DNA of 64,000 nucleotides from Sphingomonas sp. (GCF_017745215.1 NZ_JAGHZV010000012.1:47991-111990), one strand, 5' to 3'; shown: positions 28,959 through 38,130, counted from the first letter of the stretch. Made by a program: numbers and translations. Notes: generated by a model not told the origin, from the sequence alone.

Positions 28959-31900
28959 TCCGCTCGCTCGCCGTCGCGCTGGCCGCGATGCTGCTCGCCG
29001 CCGCGCCCGCCCAGGCGCAGGAGGACCCGCTCCGCGACGGCTTCCGCGATCCGCCGCAGTCGGCGCGGCCCTGGGTCTGGTGGCATTGGATGGACGGCAA
29101 CGTCACGATCGACGGCATCGACCGCGACCTCGCCTGGTTCCGCGACATCGGCCTCGGCGGCTTCCAGGTGTTCGACGTCGCCCAGCCCGGCGTGCCCAAG
29201 GTCGTCGACCATCGCCTGATCTACATGCACCCCGACTGGCAGGCCGCTTTCCGCCACGCGATCGAGCAGGCGGCGCGGCTGAAGCTCGAGGTCGGCATCG
29301 CCTCCTCGCCCGGCTGGAGCGAGACCGGCGGCCCCTGGGTGGCGCCCGAGGCGGCGATGAAGAAGCTGGTGTGGAGCAGCACGTTCGTCGAGGGCGGGCG
29401 CCGCTTCACCGGCATGCTCGCACCGCCGCCCGCGGTGCCGGGGCCCTTCCAGGACCTCGCGCGCGACGACAAGGCCAGGGCGACCGCCTTCTACCGCGAC
29501 GTCAAGGTCCTCGCCTGGCGCGTGCCCGCCGACGCCGCGCCGCTGCCGCCCGCGCGGGTGACGTCGAGCGGCGGCCCGCTCGATGCCGCCTTGCTCGCCG
29601 ACCCGCGGCTCGAGCGCGCGTCGGCCGCCACGCTGCCGCTCTCGCAGGGCTCGCCGCAGTGGATCCGCTTCGATTATGACCGGCCCCAGACCGTCCGCGC
29701 CTTGGTCTATGCCCCCACCAGGCCCGGCCTGTTCGACCTCGCGCCCGCCGCCATGCTCGAGGCGAGCGACGACGGCGTCACCTTCCGCAAGGTCGCCGAC
29801 CTCGCCTTCTCGCCACGCAGCCAGAGCACGGTGAGCTTCGCCCCCGTCACCGCGCGCAGCTTCCGGGTCAGCTTCTCGCCGCCCGCGGACCCCGGCTCGC
29901 TGTGGCGGCGCGTGGTCAACCTCGCCGCGCCCGGCATTGCCAACAAGCGCTACGATCGCGCGCCTGCGCCTGCCGACCTCCGGCTGCAGCGGCTCGCACT
30001 CCTTCCCGACGCGCGCGTCAATCGCTTCGAGGACAAGGCCGGCTTCGGCGCTGCCGACGATTATTATGCGATCGAGACTCCCGCCGCCGATCCCGGCTCG
30101 GCGATCCCTCAGCAGGGCGTGCTCGACCTCACCGACAAGCTCCGCCCCGACCGCACGCTCGACTGGACGCCGCCGCGCGGGCGCTGGGAAGTGCTGCGGC
30201 TCGGCTGGTCGCTGACCGGCGCGGTCAACGCCCCTGCGCCGGCGGAGGCGACCGGCTATGAGGTCGACAAGCTCGATGCCGCGGCGGTGCGCGACTATAT
30301 GGCGCGCTACCTCGCCACCTATCGCGCGGTCGTCCCGCCCGAACTGCTGGGCAAAGGCGGCATCACCACGATCCTCAACGACAGCATCGAATCGGGCCCG
30401 CAGAACTGGACCGGCGCGATGCTCGCCGAGTTCAGGGCACGGCGCGGCTACGACCCGACGCCCTGGCTCCCCGCGATCACCGGCCGGATCGTCGGCAGCG
30501 CCGCGGCGAGCGACAAGTTCCTCTGGGACTATCGCCAGACCATCGCCGAGCTGATCGCCGTGAACCACTACGGCGAAGTCGCCCGCAGCGCGCATGAGGC
30601 GGGCCTGCGCGTGCGCGGCGAAGCGCTCGAAGACCATCGCCCGGTGCTCGGTGACGACATGGCGATGCGCGCGCATGCCGACGAGCCGACCGGCGCGATC
30701 TGGGCGCCCAACGAGCAGGGCCATGTCGAGCCCATGTCGGTCGCCGACCTCAAGGGCGCCGCCTCGGTGTCGCACCTCTGGGGCACCGGGCCGGTCGCGG
30801 CCGAAAGCTTCACCTCGGGGCTCGCGCCCTGGGCGGGGTCGCCGCGCAGCCTCAAGCGCGTCGCCGATGCCGCGCTGGCGATGGGCGTGACGCGCTTCAT
30901 GATCCACAGCAGCGTCCACCAGCCGGTGGAGGGGCATCCGCCAGGGCTGACGCTCGGCATCTTCGGCCAGTTCTTCAACCGCTACGAGACCTGGGCGGGG
31001 CAGGCCAAGCCCTGGGTCTCGTACCTCGCCCGCTCGGCCTATCTGCTCCAGCAGGGCCGCTATGCCGCCGACATCGCCTATTTCTTCGGCGAGGAAGCGC
31101 CGCTGACCGCGCTCTACGCCGCGGGGCCGCCGGCCGACCTCCCCGCGGGGCACGGCTTCGACTTCGTCGATGCCGAGGCGCTGAAGGGCCTTCTCGGCGT
31201 TCGCGACGGACAGCTCGTCACGCCGTCGGGGATGCACTATCGCGCGCTGCTGCTCGGCGGCACGTCGCGGCGGATGACGCTGGGAACGCTGCGCAGGATC
31301 GCCGCGCTCGCCGACGCCGGCGCGCTGGTGATCGGCCCGCGCCCGTTGTCCTCGCCAAGCTTCGCCGACGATCCCGCGGCCTTCGCGGCGCTGGTCGCGC
31401 GGCTCTGGGACGGCGGCAAGGTCGTCGATGCGCCCGCAGCCGACGCGCTTTCCCACGCCGGGATCGCCCCCGACTGGCGCGTCGAAGGGCAGGCCCCCGA
31501 GTTGATGGTGCTCCATCGCACGCTCGACCATGGCGAGCTCTATTTCCTGTCGAGTCGCTCGCGCACTGCTGCTCGCGCCGAAGTCTCCTTCCGCGTGACC
31601 GGCCTCGCGCCCGAGCTCTGGGATGCCGACACCGGCGAGGTCCGCCCGCTCGCCTGGCGCAGCGAGGGCGGGCGCACGATCGTGCCGCTCGACTTCGATC
31701 CCGACGGCGCCGCCTTTGTGCTGTTCCGCAAGTCCGTCGTTGCGCCCGCACCGGCGATCCCCGCCCCGGAACCGCATCTTCTCCAGACGTTCGACCAGGG
31801 CTGGACGCTCGCCTTCCAGCCCGATCGCGGCGGCCCGGCGGAAGGCATCCCCGCCAGCGCCGGCTCGTGGAGCGACAGTCCCGATCCGCGCGTCCGCTAT

Positions 31901-32257
31901 TTCTCGGGCACCGGCACCTACAGCCGCACGATCGACGTTCCCGCGGCGATGCTCGCCGGGCAACGGATCCTCCTCGACCTCGGCGAGGTGCGCGAGCTGG
32001 TCGACGTCGTGATCAACGGCCAGACCCTCCGTACGCTGTGGAAGCCACCCTATCGCCTTGATGTCACCCAGGCGCTCAAGCCCGGCGCGAACCGCGTCGA
32101 GCTCCGCGTCACCAATCTCTGGGTCAATCGCCTGATCGGCGACGCCCAGCCCGGCGCCGCGCCGCTCACCAGCACCGCGCTTCCCAGCTATCGTCCCGAC
32201 GCCAAGCTGCTCCCCTCGGGGCTGATCGGCCCGGTGAGACTGGTCGGCGAGCGCTGA
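28955..32257 (+). CDS. GH106-type alpha-L-rhamnosidase, secreted
   Basis: This 1100-aa protein has a signal peptide (MIRSLAVALAAMLLAAAPAQAQ). The GH106 hallmark RPWVWWHWMDGNVTIDGID follows near residue 45, then a TIM-barrel region with LKLEVGIASSPGWSETGGPWV. Later segments include GEALEDHRPVLGDDM, candidate carboxylates for catalysis, and a C-terminal galactose-binding-like beta-sandwich (VRELVDVVINGQTLRTLWKPPY). GH106 enzymes release terminal alpha-L-rhamnose from plant glycosides or rhamnogalacturonan. It overlaps the transporter gene by 4 bp and ends the operon. No rhamnose catabolic gene is seen in the window. Confidence 0.88.
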   Translation: MIRSLAVALAAMLLAAAPAQAQEDPLRDGFRDPPQSARPWVWWHWMDGNVTIDGIDRDLAWFRDIGLGGFQVFDVAQPGVPKVVDHRLIYMHPDWQAAFRHAIEQAARLKLEVGIASSPGWSETGGPWVAPEAAMKKLVWSSTFVEGGRRFTGMLAPPPAVPGPFQDLARDDKARATAFYRDVKVLAWRVPADAAPLPPARVTSSGGPLDAALLADPRLERASAATLPLSQGSPQWIRFDYDRPQTVRALVYAPTRPGLFDLAPAAMLEASDDGVTFRKVADLAFSPRSQSTVSFAPVTARSFRVSFSPPADPGSLWRRVVNLAAPGIANKRYDRAPAPADLRLQRLALLPDARVNRFEDKAGFGAADDYYAIETPAADPGSAIPQQGVLDLTDKLRPDRTLDWTPPRGRWEVLRLGWSLTGAVNAPAPAEATGYEVDKLDAAAVRDYMARYLATYRAVVPPELLGKGGITTILNDSIESGPQNWTGAMLAEFRARRGYDPTPWLPAITGRIVGSAAASDKFLWDYRQTIAELIAVNHYGEVARSAHEAGLRVRGEALEDHRPVLGDDMAMRAHADEPTGAIWAPNEQGHVEPMSVADLKGAASVSHLWGTGPVAAESFTSGLAPWAGSPRSLKRVADAALAMGVTRFMIHSSVHQPVEGHPPGLTLGIFGQFFNRYETWAGQAKPWVSYLARSAYLLQQGRYAADIAYFFGEEAPLTALYAAGPPADLPAGHGFDFVDAEALKGLLGVRDGQLVTPSGMHYRALLLGGTSRRMTLGTLRRIAALADAGALVIGPRPLSSPSFADDPAAFAALVARLWDGGKVVDAPAADALSHAGIAPDWRVEGQAPELMVLHRTLDHGELYFLSSRSRTAARAEVSFRVTGLAPELWDADTGEVRPLAWRSEGGRTIVPLDFDPDGAAFVLFRKSVVAPAPAIPAPEPHLLQTFDQGWTLAFQPDRGGPAEGIPASAGSWSDSPDPRVRYFSGTGTYSRTIDVPAAMLAGQRILLDLGEVRELVDVVINGQTLRTLWKPPYRLDVTQALKPGANRVELRVTNLWVNRLIGDAQPGAAPLTSTALPSYRPDAKLLPSGLIGPVRLVGER

Positions 32258-32341
32258 GGTTCGCTCACCATTCGGTCAACGATTGATTTCGCTAGCCCGA
32301 TTGGCGAATGTGGGGGTCGAGGCCATAGGGGATCGAGCGAA

Positions 32342-32950
32342 ATGAACATGCGCGTGCGCCAGAAGGAGGCGACGAGGGCGAACATCCTCGAGGCAGCGCT
32401 CCAGGAATTTTCGACGCACGGCTTCGAAGGCACGTCGACACGCGTCATCGCCGAGCAGGCGGGGGTGCACCATGCGCTGATCAAATATCATTTCCAGAGC
32501 AAGGACGCGCTGTGGCGCGAGGCGGTGACTTTCCTCTTCGAGCGCCAGCTCGCGCAAATCCAGCATTCGCCGCGGCTCGAGGATTATGAGGACAAGCGCG
32601 AATACGCCCGCGCGATGCTGCGCCAGCGCGTCCATTACTGGGCGCAGCATCCCGAGCACGCCCGGCTGATGGTGCAGGAGAGCTGCCGCGACACCGAGCG
32701 CTTCCGCTGGATGGTCGACACTTTCATCCTCAAGACGAGCGAATCCTCGGGCGCCTTCGTGCAGTGGCTGATGGACGAGGGGCTGGTGCCGCCCGCCTCG
32801 CTGCCGGCGCTGGTCTATATCCTCGTCGGTGCGGCGCAGCTGTTCTACACGCTGGCGCCCGAGGTCCAGCGCGTCTGGGGCCTCGACCCGTCGAACAAGG
32901 CGGCGATCGAAGCGCATGCCGACGCGCTCGTCCGGCTGGTGATCCGCTAG
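32342..32950 (+). CDS. TetR-family transcriptional regulator
   Basis: This 202-aa protein has an N-terminal HTH at about residues 10-55 (ATRANILEAALQEFSTHGFEGTSTRVIAEQ, then HHALIKYHFQSKDALW). An all-helical ligand domain with LPALVYILVGAAQLFYTLAPEV follows. It begins 84 bp after the GH106 gene and could be co-transcribed or have its own promoter. An imperfect inverted repeat (ATTTCGCTAG-N4-ATTGGCGAAT, 32285-32308) lies in that gap and may be its operator. Which genes it controls is unknown: the glycosidase operon, the injection system downstream, or an unlinked target are all possible. Confidence 0.88.
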   Translation: MNMRVRQKEATRANILEAALQEFSTHGFEGTSTRVIAEQAGVHHALIKYHFQSKDALWREAVTFLFERQLAQIQHSPRLEDYEDKREYARAMLRQRVHYWAQHPEHARLMVQESCRDTERFRWMVDTFILKTSESSGAFVQWLMDEGLVPPASLPALVYILVGAAQLFYTLAPEVQRVWGLDPSNKAAIEAHADALVRLVIR

Positions 32951-33380
32951 GCTCCCGCAGGATCGCTAATCGGAAAATAATAAACTCATAGTGGAATGAA
33001 ATCCGATCCCTCGATCGGCGCAGAATCCGATTGCTCAATGACTTAGGCGAGCGAGCCGAGAAAATACCACTCAATCTGACGCATCTGACGCTTTCGACGC
33101 CGTTACGATGGCGATAGAAGCGCGAGCAAGAGCGGGTCCGGATTCGCAAGAGTCCGAAGATAGATGATCGTTACCCGGGTCGCCACAGATCAAGAACTGC
33201 CGAGCCGACTGTCGACAAAGTTCGGCGGGATCGGACAGGCAATCGGGCACATAATATCTTCCGATTTTCTTTGAATTTCGGAGAGTCGCTTTGGCGGTCG
33301 GGAGATCGCCGAAGGCGTGTGGTTTTGTCTTGCGTATGGATCGGGGGATATTTCCTATCGACTGAGGGAGTATTTGACGG
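32951..33380. other. 430-bp AT-richer region upstream of the injection-system operon
   Basis: This is the longest non-coding stretch in the window and its first 50 bp are clearly richer in A/T than the neighbours (AATAATAAACTCATAG). It contains short direct repeats (TCTGACGC twice near 33077; AATCCGAT three times between 33000 and 33270). GAGGGAG at 33364-33370 lies 10 nt before the sheath ATG. A weak promoter-like pair, TTGTCT (33325) and TATTTC (33349), is present but not convincing. It must hold the main control point for the 18-gene operon. Confidence 0.55.
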
Positions 33381-35429
33381 ATGCGACTGACTGCACCGGG
33401 CGTCTACACGCGCGAACTCGACAGCGGCGTGAGGACCATCGTCGGCGCCCCCACTTCGACGGCGCTCTTCGTCGGCCCTTCGGTCAGCGGGATCGACCTT
33501 CGCCCTCAGCGCATCGCGAGCTTCGCCGATTTCGAGCGGCTCTACGGCGGTCTCAGCGCGACCAGCCTCACCAGCTATGCCGTGCTCCATTTCTACGCGA
33601 ACGGCGGCGGCGAGGCCTATTTCATCCGCGTTCCCCCGAGCGGATCGGGCGCGAGCGCGAGCAGCTTCAAGGCCAATGGCGTCGCGAACGCGGTGGTCTC
33701 GCTCAAGGCGCTGTCGAAGGGCCTGTCGGGCGACGGCCTGATGATCGAGTTCGACAGCTTCGGGCTCGGTGCCAACCTCGAGGCCGCGACCGCGCCGAGC
33801 GATTTCAACGTCACGCTGACCGACCGGATGAGCGGACTGAACGAGCGCTTCGGCAGCCTCACCACCTCCGCCGCGGGCGGCCGCGCGATCAACAAGGTGC
33901 TCAACGATCCCGACACCGGCTCGAAGTTCGTTTCCTCGACGCTCGACCAGCCGGGCAAGCCGGCGCCCCAGGCGAACGGCACGATCGTCAAGCTGCCCGA
34001 CATCGCCAATCCGGGCGCGGACTTCGCCAAGGATTGCCGCGTGTCGCTGCAGGTCGATGTGCTCGACGGCACGGGCGCCTTCGCCGCGGCGCAGGGCTTC
34101 ACGCTCAAGAATGTGATGGTGTTCGAGAAGGGCAAGCCACGGCCGAGCTCGAAGCTCGAGCTGCTCGCGCGGACCTTGTTCGCGCTCAACACCGCGATTT
34201 CGAACGATGCGGGCGCAGCGCCCAAGATGAACGGCCTGGCGATCGAGGCGACGCTGCACGACGGCGGCAAATATGCCCGCTTCCGTGTGAGCGCGCCGGG
34301 AGGCGGCATCTACGACCGCCGCATCTACGACGCCGCGGTTCGCTTCGCCGAGCCCGATCCGGCGCCGACCAGCCCCGAGAAGAGCTGGCTCGCCGACTTC
34401 ACCGACGTGGCGGGCTTCGGGCAGAAGATCGCGCCGGCGCGCTACCAGCTCGGCGCCAAATATCCCGCGGACTTCGTGACCGCGCAGGCGGCGGGCGTCG
34501 CCGGCAATGCCGATGGCCAGCCGGGCGAGAGCGACTTGCTGAGCGCGGTGCAGATGCTCGGCACGCGCGATCCCTTCTTCAACACGCTGTGCCTGCCCGA
34601 ACTGGCGCGCGCCAAGACCGACGATCCCAAGGCGCCCTATTTCAGCAATGCCGGATCGATCTACGCCGCCGCCGCGCAGGTCTGCGACAACAAGTTCGCC
34701 TTCCTGATCGTCGATCCGCCGCCCGACATCACCGATGCAAGCGCCGCGGTCGCGTGGAAGAGCCTGAAGTTCCCCTTCCAGTCGAGCCATGCCGGCGCCT
34801 GGTTCCCCAACATCCGGGTCGACGATCCGCTGGTCCGCGGCTCGATCGTGTCGATGCCGCCCTCGGGCGCGATCGCGGGGATGATGGCGCGGATCGACGG
34901 CGAAGTGGGCGTGTGGCAGGCGCCTGCGGGCACCGATGCGTCGCTCAACGGCGTCTACGGCCCGTCGATCGTGCTGTCGGACGACGAGCACGGCCTGCTC
35001 AACCCGCTGGGGGTGAACTGCATCCGCCAGTTCCCGATCTTCGGGACGGTGGGCTTCGGCTCGCGCACCACCGACGGCGCCGATGCGATGGCGAGCGACT
35101 GGAAGTACATCCCGGTCCGCCGGACCAGCAACTACATCCTCCGGACCTTGTCCGAGGGGCTGCGCTGGGCGGTGCACAAGCCCAATGGCGAGGAGCTCTG
35201 GTCGCAGCTGAGGATCAGCGTGACTGCCTTCATGCAGGGGATGTTCCGCCAGGGCGCGTTCAAGGGCGTCTCCGCGCGCGACGCCTATTTCGTGAAGTGC
35301 GACTCCAGCACCACCACGCCCGCGGACATCAACCTGGGCATCGTCAACATCGTGATCGGATTCGCGCCGCTCAAGCCGGCCGAGTTCGTCGTCGTCAGCC
35401 TGCGCCAGATCGTGCAGCCGGCGGCCTGA
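33381..35429 (+). CDS. eCIS contractile sheath protein (Afp2/3/4-like)
   Basis: This 682-aa protein begins MRLTAPGVYTRELDSGVRTIVGAPTSTA, the classic phage/eCIS sheath N-terminus. It continues with ALFVGPSVSGID and FADFERLYGG, and ends with the conserved C-terminal sheath domain (WKYIPVRRTSNYILRTLSEGLRWAV, later RQGAFKG and NLGIVNIVIGFAPLKPAEFVV). The last strands form the inter-subunit weave in known sheaths. It surrounds the tube and contracts to drive it into a target envelope. It is first in the operon and is the only sheath gene present, whereas Afp and PVC carry several. The middle (about residues 90-330) is a larger insertion domain than in short sheaths. Confidence 0.95.
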   Translation: MRLTAPGVYTRELDSGVRTIVGAPTSTALFVGPSVSGIDLRPQRIASFADFERLYGGLSATSLTSYAVLHFYANGGGEAYFIRVPPSGSGASASSFKANGVANAVVSLKALSKGLSGDGLMIEFDSFGLGANLEAATAPSDFNVTLTDRMSGLNERFGSLTTSAAGGRAINKVLNDPDTGSKFVSSTLDQPGKPAPQANGTIVKLPDIANPGADFAKDCRVSLQVDVLDGTGAFAAAQGFTLKNVMVFEKGKPRPSSKLELLARTLFALNTAISNDAGAAPKMNGLAIEATLHDGGKYARFRVSAPGGGIYDRRIYDAAVRFAEPDPAPTSPEKSWLADFTDVAGFGQKIAPARYQLGAKYPADFVTAQAAGVAGNADGQPGESDLLSAVQMLGTRDPFFNTLCLPELARAKTDDPKAPYFSNAGSIYAAAAQVCDNKFAFLIVDPPPDITDASAAVAWKSLKFPFQSSHAGAWFPNIRVDDPLVRGSIVSMPPSGAIAGMMARIDGEVGVWQAPAGTDASLNGVYGPSIVLSDDEHGLLNPLGVNCIRQFPIFGTVGFGSRTTDGADAMASDWKYIPVRRTSNYILRTLSEGLRWAVHKPNGEELWSQLRISVTAFMQGMFRQGAFKGVSARDAYFVKCDSSTTTPADINLGIVNIVIGFAPLKPAEFVVVSLRQIVQPAA

Positions 35430-35442
35430 GGGGAGAGGCGAA

Positions 35443-35964
35443 ATGGCACAATTCTCGGTCAACGCCAATCGGCTCGATCCGTACAAGAACTTCAAGTTCC
35501 GGGTGAAATGGGACGGGCGCTACGTTGCCGGCGTCTCCAAGGTGTCGACGCTCAAGCGCACCACCGAAGCGGTGAAGCACCGTTCCGGCGGCGACCCTTC
35601 GACCAGCTACAAGGGTCCCGGCCGCACCGAATATGACGCGATCACGCTCGAGCGCGGCGTCACCCACGACCTCGATTTCGAGCGCTGGGCGAACAAGGTG
35701 TGGAACTGGGGTTCGGGCAACGGCGGCGAAGTGTCGCTCGCCGATTTCCGCAAGGACATCATCCTCGAGCTGCTCAACGAAGCCGGGCAGGTGGCGCTCG
35801 CCTATCGCATCTATCGCTGCTGGGTGTCCGAATATCAGGCGCTGCCCGATCTCGACGCCAACGCCAACGCGGTCGCGATCGCCAAGCTCAAGCTGGAGAA
35901 CGAGGGCTGGGAGCGCGACTATGACGTCGTCGAGCCCAGCGAGCCGAGCTTCACCGAACCCTGA
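35443..35964 (+). CDS. eCIS inner tube protein (gp19/Afp1-like)
   Basis: This 173-aa protein matches the T4 gp19-like tail-tube family: DPYKNFKFRVKWDGRYVAGVSKVS near the N-terminus, KHRSGGDPSTSYKGPGRTEYDAITLERGV in the middle, and a C-terminal beta segment with IAKLKLENEGWERD. It polymerises into the hollow tube that carries cargo. It starts 13 bp after the sheath stop. Only one tube gene is present, so the Afp5-type variant that contacts the spike must be the same protein or be missing. Confidence 0.93.
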   Translation: MAQFSVNANRLDPYKNFKFRVKWDGRYVAGVSKVSTLKRTTEAVKHRSGGDPSTSYKGPGRTEYDAITLERGVTHDLDFERWANKVWNWGSGNGGEVSLADFRKDIILELLNEAGQVALAYRIYRCWVSEYQALPDLDANANAVAIAKLKLENEGWERDYDVVEPSEPSFTEP

Positions 35965-35981
35965 GCGGGGGCACGCAACGG

Positions 35982-36647
35982 ATGGACATGCAGATCCTGC
36001 TCGACGGCTGGCCCGGCGGCGGGCCACCTCACCAGCGACTCGATCGCCTGCTCCGCGCGCTCGCTTCCGGCGAGGGCGCGGGGCTGGGGCGCGACACGTT
36101 GGGCATGCGCAACCAGCGGCTGCTGCGGCTGCACGCCGAGCTCGGCGGCGGGGCGCTGGAGGCGGTGGCGAAATGCCCGGCCTGCGGCACCGACAACGAG
36201 TTTGCGCTGCCCGGCGACGCGCTGCTCGCGCTACCCCTGCCCGCGAGCGACGCCGCAGCGACGATCGGCGCTGCGCGCTTCCGGCTGCCGCGGATGGACG
36301 ATCTGCTGAGCGACGACCCGCGCCCGCTCGCAGTGCGTTGCTGCGACGGGCGGCGCGCGCCCTCGGCGGCGAGCATCGTGCAGGCGGGCGAAGCGCTCGA
36401 CGCGCTCGATCCGGCCGCGAACCCGGTGTTCGACCTCGCCTGTTCGACCTGCGGGGGTGCCTATCGCGCGGCGGTGGACATCGCGGGCTTCGTCGCCGCG
36501 GCGCTCGACCGGGTTGCCACGCGCCTGCTGCATGACATCGATACGATCGCCGCGGCCTATGGCTGGAGCGAGCAGGCGATCGCTGCGCTGCCCGCCGATC
36601 GCCGCCGCCGCTACGTCGAGATGATCGCCGCCAGGGGGACCCGATGA
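35982..36647 (+). CDS. eCIS-associated zinc-ribbon protein (baseplate/assembly role likely)
   Basis: This 221-aa protein has two cysteine pairs, CPACG near residue 64 and CSTCG near residue 156, which could form one zinc site across the fold. The C-terminal half is helical (LLHDIDTIAAAYGWSEQAIAALPADRRRRYVEMI), similar to small T4 gp26/gp51-like baseplate-hub or tail-assembly proteins. Proteins of this size with CxxC pairs follow the tube gene in many eCIS clusters; a specific function is not established. Two ATG codons (35982 and 35988) are possible starts. It overlaps the next gene by 4 bp. Confidence 0.65.
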   Translation: MDMQILLDGWPGGGPPHQRLDRLLRALASGEGAGLGRDTLGMRNQRLLRLHAELGGGALEAVAKCPACGTDNEFALPGDALLALPLPASDAAATIGAARFRLPRMDDLLSDDPRPLAVRCCDGRRAPSAASIVQAGEALDALDPAANPVFDLACSTCGGAYRAAVDIAGFVAAALDRVATRLLHDIDTIAAAYGWSEQAIAALPADRRRRYVEMIAARGTR

Positions 36648-37405
36648 GCTATTGGGCGGCGGCCGAACGCGTCCGCAGCGGTGAAGCGGGCGACGCCGCG
36701 CCGCGCCCGCTCAGCCGCTTCGAAGGCGAGTCCGACGAGGCAGGCGGGTTCGACGTGGAGGAGGCCGACTTCGTCGCGCCACTGCCGGTTCCGCGGACGC
36801 CGGGGCGCGAGCCGGACGAAGCGCATCGGCTCGCCGACGTCGATCGCCCGCCGCCGCAGGTCGCGGAGAAGCAGACGAAGGTCGAACCGATCGAGCTGCC
36901 GACGATCGCGCCGGACGAGGCCGCACCGCCGCCCGTCGCCACCCGGCCGATCGCCCCGGAAGCGATCGAGGCGCCGCCGGTTGCGACGCCCCCGACGGTG
37001 CCGGCCCCGTCCGAACAGGCGATGCGCGTGACCGAGCTGCCCGTTCTTCCGCCGCCGCCGGTGGAAGCCGCGCCGCTACGCCCGATGGTGTCGCCGGTGG
37101 AGGCCGCGCCGCCCGTCGCGCCGACCCTAGCGATCGCTGCCGAACCCGTCGCCGCAGCACTGCCGCCGGTCACCGCCGCACCGCTCGAAGTGGTCGCTCA
37201 GCCGCGCGTACCCCAGCCCGTCAGCGTTCCCTCGGCCGAGCCGCCCCGCGCCGAGGGAGTCGCGCCCGAGCCCCTGCACATCCATATCGACCGCATCGAG
37301 ATCCGCATCGACGCCCCCACGGCGCCCGCGCTCGCTGGCCAAACCCAACGCCGCGCCCCCGCGCCCGTCGACCTCAACGACTATCTCGCGCGGAGGAGCC
37401 GTTGA
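36644..37405 (+). CDS. Pro/Ala-rich disordered eCIS protein with conserved C-terminal motif
   Basis: This 253-aa protein has a middle region (about residues 60-205) made almost wholly of Pro, Ala, Val and Glu, so it is probably unfolded and extended. The C-terminus holds the only conserved-looking part: HIHIDRIEIRIDAP near residue 215, then VDLNDYLARRSR. The end of this motif is typical of small proteins in eCIS loci. A role as linker, assembly factor or length-setting element is possible, but nothing shows it. It overlaps both neighbours by 4 bp. It should not be confused with TonB; it has no membrane anchor. Confidence 0.6.
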   Translation: MSYWAAAERVRSGEAGDAAPRPLSRFEGESDEAGGFDVEEADFVAPLPVPRTPGREPDEAHRLADVDRPPPQVAEKQTKVEPIELPTIAPDEAAPPPVATRPIAPEAIEAPPVATPPTVPAPSEQAMRVTELPVLPPPPVEAAPLRPMVSPVEAAPPVAPTLAIAAEPVAAALPPVTAAPLEVVAQPRVPQPVSVPSAEPPRAEGVAPEPLHIHIDRIEIRIDAPTAPALAGQTQRRAPAPVDLNDYLARRSR

Positions 37406-38130
37406 GCGAAGCGCTTGCCATTCCCGCCACCACTTTGGTGCTCAAGCTGCTGATCGAGAAGCGGCTCAAGGCGGCCTATGACACGCTCACGCCGCCGCCC
37501 GTCTCGATCGCGCCGCCGCCGCAGCGCGCCGCGGTCCCGCCCGGGCCGGGCCCCGCGCCGTCCCCCGAGGGGGCAGGGCTCTATCTCTTCCTCCACCACG
37601 TCACTCCCAATCCGGCGTGGCGCAACATGTACGACCCGCATGTCGGCTTCGACGGCAAGCGCATGGGCCCCGCGCCGGTGGTGCTCGACCTCTGCTACCT
37701 CGTCACCGCGCAGGGCGCCGATCTCGAGCGCGAAGCGATCCTCGGCGTCGCGGTGAGCGCGCTCACCCGCAACGCGATCCTGCCGCGGCCGATGATCACC
37801 GCGCTGCTCGGCAGCGTCTCGGTCAACCCCTCGCCGACGAGCATTCACGACGAGATCCCCAAGGCGCCGCTCGCCGATCCCGCGCACCAGCTCGAGAGCC
37901 TGGCGATCTCGCAGACCCCGCTCGACATCGACCTTTCGACCAAGCTCTGGTCGGCGCTCCAGTCGCCGCTCAGGCCCAGCGCCTATTTCACCGTGACGAC
38001 GGTGTTCCTCGACGTCGACGAGACCTTCCCGGCCGGCATCGACGTCGAGAAGCTCCGCCTCGGCGTCTGGCCCGACACCGCGCCGCGATCGGACCTGCCC
38101 GCCGACAACCTCGTCGAGGTGACGCCATGA
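37402..38130 (+). CDS. DUF4255 protein, eCIS tube-terminating cap (Afp16/Pvc16-like)
   Basis: This 242-aa protein starts with TTG inside TTGA, overlapping the previous stop. The DUF4255 (Pvc16 N-terminal) domain covers most of it: a first helix (ALAIPATTLVLKLLIEKRLK), a Pro-rich linker, then GLYLFLHHVTPNPAWRN, LDLCYLVTAQG and SAYFTVTTVFLDVD. Afp16 and Pvc16 cap the distal end of tube and sheath and help set length. The GGAGGAG upstream of the TTG supports this start. Confidence 0.82.
   Translation: MSEALAIPATTLVLKLLIEKRLKAAYDTLTPPPVSIAPPPQRAAVPPGPGPAPSPEGAGLYLFLHHVTPNPAWRNMYDPHVGFDGKRMGPAPVVLDLCYLVTAQGADLEREAILGVAVSALTRNAILPRPMITALLGSVSVNPSPTSIHDEIPKAPLADPAHQLESLAISQTPLDIDLSTKLWSALQSPLRPSAYFTVTTVFLDVDETFPAGIDVEKLRLGVWPDTAPRSDLPADNLVEVTP

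Noticed and set aside
33325..33354. TTGTCT-N18-TATTTC as a sigma-70 promoter for the eCIS
   Set aside because: Both hexamers match poorly and the spacing is off, so it is mentioned only as a weak possibility in the intergenic entry.
36644..37405. TonB-like energy transducer because of the Pro-rich region
   Set aside because: There is no N-terminal membrane segment and no C-terminal TonB domain; the gene is embedded in the eCIS operon.
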